Part shown: positions 61,309-64,000 of the stretch, one piece after another
Layout: every line of letters starts with the position of its first letter
Position numbering within the stretch: position 1 is the first letter of the stretch
NCBI GenBank assembly: GCA_045576355.1
Contig: JAZNGG010000015.1
Coordinates: 1-64,000, forward strand
Origin: Liminaster sp045576355
Lineage (GTDB): Bacteria > Bacteroidota > Bacteroidia > Bacteroidales > UBA3663
Direction: 5' to 3'
Length of the DNA: 64,000 nt
Position numbers and translations under genes: made by a program
Notes under the pieces: model-generated
Seen by the model: only the letters and a program-made list of their open reading frames with translations
The model's database searches: none
What the model was told of the DNA's origin: nothing

Positions 61309-61995
61309 TTACACACCACAGCATGCACCGCAACTCCAGTTACGAATCACTCCGGCGAGGATAACTGCCAGGAATCCGAGACAGAGAAGCGTGGTATAAA
61401 TACGGCTGATGCAGATCCAGCGGTTGAGCCATACTTTACCGCTCCAGCCCAATGTGTGCATAGCGCTCCAGAAACCATGATTCAAGTGGAACCAAAGAGC
61501 TGCGATCCAAATAACATAGATACACACATAAACCGGGCAAGAGAAAGTCTGCTCGATCCAGTAAGAACCATCAGCGGCATGAGCGAGGTCTCCTGTGTGA
61601 GTAAGCTCAGCAAACATCATCTTAAACCAGAAGTTGTAGCCATGGATAGCCAAACCGCAGAGAACAACAACGCCCAAAGCGAGCATGTTTTTAGATTCCC
61701 ATTCGATGGGCTGCTTGCCGGAAACGGCATAACGCTCCTTGCCACGAGCACGGAGGTTCTGCACATTGAGCCAAAAAGCATAAATGATGTGGATCACGAA
61801 GAGAGCAGCCAAAGCGCCGGTGGCAGCAACAGCATACCAGTTCGCACCCAAAAATTCACACACCAAGTTGTAACCCTCCCGAGAGAAGATATACACGAGG
61901 TTCATCGCCATGTGAAAGGTAAGAAAGAGGATCAAGGCGGTACCTGTCACACTCATCACTACCTTACGGCCGATAGAGGAAGATGTTAACCACAT
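61309..61995 (-). CDS. frdC: Fumarate reductase / succinate dehydrogenase cytochrome b subunit
   Basis: A 228-residue inner-membrane subunit with about five spans that holds haem b and the quinone site. The N-terminus SSIGRKVVMSVTGTALILFL and the histidines in HMAMNLVYIFS, HIIYAFW and HLNHGFWSAMHTLGW match the b558 family. First gene of the operon. A clear -7 box was not found close to the start; TATTTTCG at about 62079-62072 is a weak candidate. Confidence 0.92.
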   Translation of the reverse strand: MWLTSSSIGRKVVMSVTGTALILFLTFHMAMNLVYIFSREGYNLVCEFLGANWYAVAATGALAALFVIHIIYAFWLNVQNLRARGKERYAVSGKQPIEWESKNMLALGVVVLCGLAIHGYNFWFKMMFAELTHTGDLAHAADGSYWIEQTFSCPVYVCIYVIWIAALWFHLNHGFWSAMHTLGWSGKVWLNRWICISRIYTTLLCLGFLAVILAGVIRNWSCGACCGV

Positions 61996-62206
61996 AGAGT
62001 TTAAAAAAAATTGATTGTTATTGAATAGATTTAATTAATATTGTTTCCGTATGGTATGGAATAAAACGATGCGAAAATAATGATTTTTATGCATTCTGCC
62101 AATTTTCCGCACTCATATTCTATTTGGAAGCCCTTATTTTACCCTCTTTTGAGATGTCGGCTTTCTGTTTTTGTTTGATAAATTTTGTTTTCCGCACGCG
62201 TTGCAT

Positions 62207-62214
62207 TATCTTCG
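62207..62214 (+). promoter_or_regulatory. Putative near-leaderless promoter of dusB
   Basis: TATCTTCG, one base off consensus, with TTTTGTTT about 20 bp upstream, only 4 bp before the ATG. Confidence 0.4.
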
Positions 62215-62218
62215 CGAC

Positions 62219-63208
62219 ATGAAAATAGCAGATATTACATTTCCTGATCGCCCAGTTTTTCTTGCTCCGATGGAAGATGTCACCGATGTCGGTTTTCGTC
62301 TTTTATGTAAGGAACAAGGAGCAGACATGGTCTATTCGGAATTTGTCTCAGCCGATGCACTCATCCGCTCGATCGACAAGACCCAACGCAAGCTTCACCT
62401 CTTAGAAGAAGAGCGTCCTGTAGTGATACAGATCTACGGACGAGATGTGGTGTCGATGGTAGAGGCAGCCCGGCTTGTCGAAGAGGCTCGTCCGGACATC
62501 ATCGATCTCAATTTTGGGTGTCCGGTTAAACGAGTTGCCGGCAAGGGTGCCGGTGCCGGACTACTGCAAAACGTCCCGTTACTACTTGAGATCACTCGCG
62601 AAGTGGTCAAAGCTGTAAAACTTCCTGTGACGGTCAAGACCCGCCTCGGATGGGACTGCGAACATAAGATTATCGTCACATTGGCAGAACAACTCCAAGA
62701 CTGCGGCATCGCAGCTCTCGCCATACATGGACGCACGCGAAGCCAGATGTACACAGGCGAGGCTGACTGGCGTCTGATCGGAGAGGTAAAAAATAATCCT
62801 CGGATGCACATTCCCATCATTGGCAACGGAGACATTACCTCTGCAGAAATTGCCCGTGAGCGTTTTGAGCAATATGGGGTAGATGCCATCATGGTAGGTC
62901 GTGCCACATTTGGTCGTCCATGGATATTCCGCGAAATCCGTCATCTGCTCGACACAGGATCTCCACTCCCCCCTCTTTCGGTGGAGTGCTGCATCGGATT
63001 GTTGCGTCGGCAAGTAGAGGAGAGCGTCTCTCGCATTGGAGAGTATCGCGGCATCCTGCACATCAGGAGGCACCTGGCAGCGACACCTCTATTTAAGGGA
63101 ATTCCCAATTTCCGGGAGACCCGCATCCGAATGCTTCGCGCAGAAACCGTAGAGGAATTATTTGCAGTGATGCAAGAGGCGGCAGAAATGGTCTCCGGCA
63201 AATCATAA
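62219..63208 (+). CDS. dusB: tRNA-dihydrouridine synthase
   Basis: A 329-residue flavin enzyme reducing uridines in tRNA. The FMN barrel shows LAPMEDVTDVGFRLL at the start, DLNFGCPVKRVAGKGAGAGL with the catalytic Cys (about residue 102), HGRTRSQMYTGEADW, and GNGDITSAE. The C-terminal helical domain follows. The ATG at 62219 gives the family start; an upstream in-frame start would precede the promoter box. It ends at a strong bidirectional terminator facing trmD. Confidence 0.93.
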   Translation: MKIADITFPDRPVFLAPMEDVTDVGFRLLCKEQGADMVYSEFVSADALIRSIDKTQRKLHLLEEERPVVIQIYGRDVVSMVEAARLVEEARPDIIDLNFGCPVKRVAGKGAGAGLLQNVPLLLEITREVVKAVKLPVTVKTRLGWDCEHKIIVTLAEQLQDCGIAALAIHGRTRSQMYTGEADWRLIGEVKNNPRMHIPIIGNGDITSAEIARERFEQYGVDAIMVGRATFGRPWIFREIRHLLDTGSPLPPLSVECCIGLLRRQVEESVSRIGEYRGILHIRRHLAATPLFKGIPNFRETRIRMLRAETVEELFAVMQEAAEMVSGKS

Positions 63209-63236
63209 AAAGTACGACTTAAGGCGCTTAGACATT

Positions 63237-63276
63237 AATTCCCCCTGTAGCAATTCATCTGCTGCAGGGGGAATTT
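63237..63276. terminator. Bidirectional terminator between dusB and trmD
   Basis: Stem AATTCCCCCTGTAGC / GCTGCAGGGGGAATT (15 bp with one G-U position) with a 9-nt loop and A/T-rich flanks on both sides. Confidence 0.85.
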
Positions 63277-63309
63277 ATATTCGAAATTATATGGGATGAC
63301 CCGACAACC

Positions 63310-63984
63310 TTAAAGCAAGTCCGGGCGAAGCTTTTGAGTCCGTTCGACAGCCTGCTCGTGCTCCCACTCACGGATCTTTCTTTCATGTCCTGACAGTAGA
63401 ATCTCCGGCACCTTCCATCCCTTATAGTCTGCCGGGCGAGTATAAACCGGAGGGGCAAGCAGATTATCTTGAAAACTATCAGACAGCGCACTCTGCTCAT
63501 CACCAATCGCACCCGGTATAACACGTATAACTGCATCAGCAATAATAGCAGCAGGTAGTTCTCCTCCGGTTAGGACATAATCTCCGATCGTTATTTCTTT
63601 GGTGATCAGATGTTCACGGATTCGATAGTCAATCCCCTTATAATGACCACAGAGGATGATAATGTTTTCCAGCATCGACAGTGCATTGGCCATCGGCTGA
63701 TTAAACTGCTCGCCATCCGGAGTCACAAAGATCACCTCGTCATAGTCCCTTTCTGCTTTGAGAGCACTGATACAACGATCGATCGGTTCGCACTGCATCA
63801 CCATGCCGGCAGTTCCCCCAAAGGCATAATCATCGACCCGACGATGACGAAGATCTGTGCTATAGTCACGCAGGTTGTGAATATGTATCTCAGCCAGCCC
63901 TTTGGCTTGTGCCCGCTTAATAATAGACTGATTGAGCGGTCCCTCTAAAAGTTCGGGGAGAACAGTAATAATATCGATGCGCAT
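63310..63984 (-). CDS. trmD: tRNA (guanine-N1)-methyltransferase
   Basis: A 224-residue SPOUT-fold enzyme that methylates G37 of tRNAs next to the anticodon using S-adenosylmethionine. MRIDIITVLPELLEGPLNQS at the start, GGTAGMVMQCEPI, the trefoil-knot segment ILCGHYKGIDYRIREHL and TIGDYVLTGGELPAAI are all present. The C-terminal end HERKIREWEHEQAVERTQKL is typical. The gene is complete; its promoter lies beyond the window. Confidence 0.96.
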   Translation of the reverse strand: MRIDIITVLPELLEGPLNQSIIKRAQAKGLAEIHIHNLRDYSTDLRHRRVDDYAFGGTAGMVMQCEPIDRCISALKAERDYDEVIFVTPDGEQFNQPMANALSMLENIIILCGHYKGIDYRIREHLITKEITIGDYVLTGGELPAAIIADAVIRVIPGAIGDEQSALSDSFQDNLLAPPVYTRPADYKGWKVPEILLSGHERKIREWEHEQAVERTQKLRPDLL

Positions 63985-64000
63985 AATAGATTAAGCAAAT

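Overview
The window is a chromosomal segment of an anaerobic member of the Bacteroidetes, most likely order Bacteroidales and perhaps Prevotellaceae-like. The evidence is the recurrent TTTG / TAnnTTTG promoters, a hybrid two-component regulator, GldH, FISUMP-type and InlB-repeat surface proteins with short C-terminal sorting-like tails, a fumarate reductase operon, a CoA-transferase and rubrerythrin. I could not fix the family. No rRNA, tRNA or CRISPR array was seen.

Layout. 1-235 holds inverted-repeat ends of a small mobile element. 236-5511 is housekeeping: a DUF2851 protein, then dapB, lepB, a WbqC-like gene and an AraC regulator. 5764-14597 is a four-gene glycan operon (sugar/H+ symporter, GH35, GH43-like lipoprotein, cytoplasmic DUF5107-TPR protein). 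14598-15716 is a repeat-rich non-coding island. 15717-24339 carries, on the minus strand, a hybrid two-component regulator, a large InlB-repeat surface protein and a 54-residue gene. 24527-27693 holds mscL, a Fur/PerR-type regulator with rubrerythrin, and fmt. 27694-29522 is a second repeat nest. 29523-33382 holds a CoA-transferase, a YhcG-like nuclease and a CPBP protease. 33504-40986 (minus) is a xylan/xyloglucan-type cluster: GH31, CE1-like esterase, and a tandem GH43-CBM6 protein. 41425-43213 is a FISUMP lipoprotein with a long structured leader. 43214-52025 holds uvrA, a PL9 pectate lyase, tyrS, a PL1 pectate lyase and a GT2. 52131-63984 is core: gldH, a PSP1/RicT-like gene, rny, zapA and a coiled-coil partner, tatAC, the fumarate reductase operon, dusB and trmD.

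How it fits together. The carbohydrate genes point to use of plant cell-wall glycans (galactan-type, xylan/xyloglucan, pectin), but no SusC/SusD pair occurs in 64 kb; the only visible sugar importer is the MFS symporter. Fumarate reductase and the CoA-transferase fit a succinate/acetate fermentation. The Fur-like regulator with rubrerythrin is a peroxide-defence unit.

The least explained content is non-coding. There are two copies of a composite element (promoter, long hairpin-terminator, array of 22-nt repeats, conserved tail), two further 22-nt arrays, a family of modular hairpin repeats with compensatory base changes, a MITE-like repeat in three copies, and a 124-nt near-fully paired leader next to a terminator-like hairpin. 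These are the main candidates for something undescribed.
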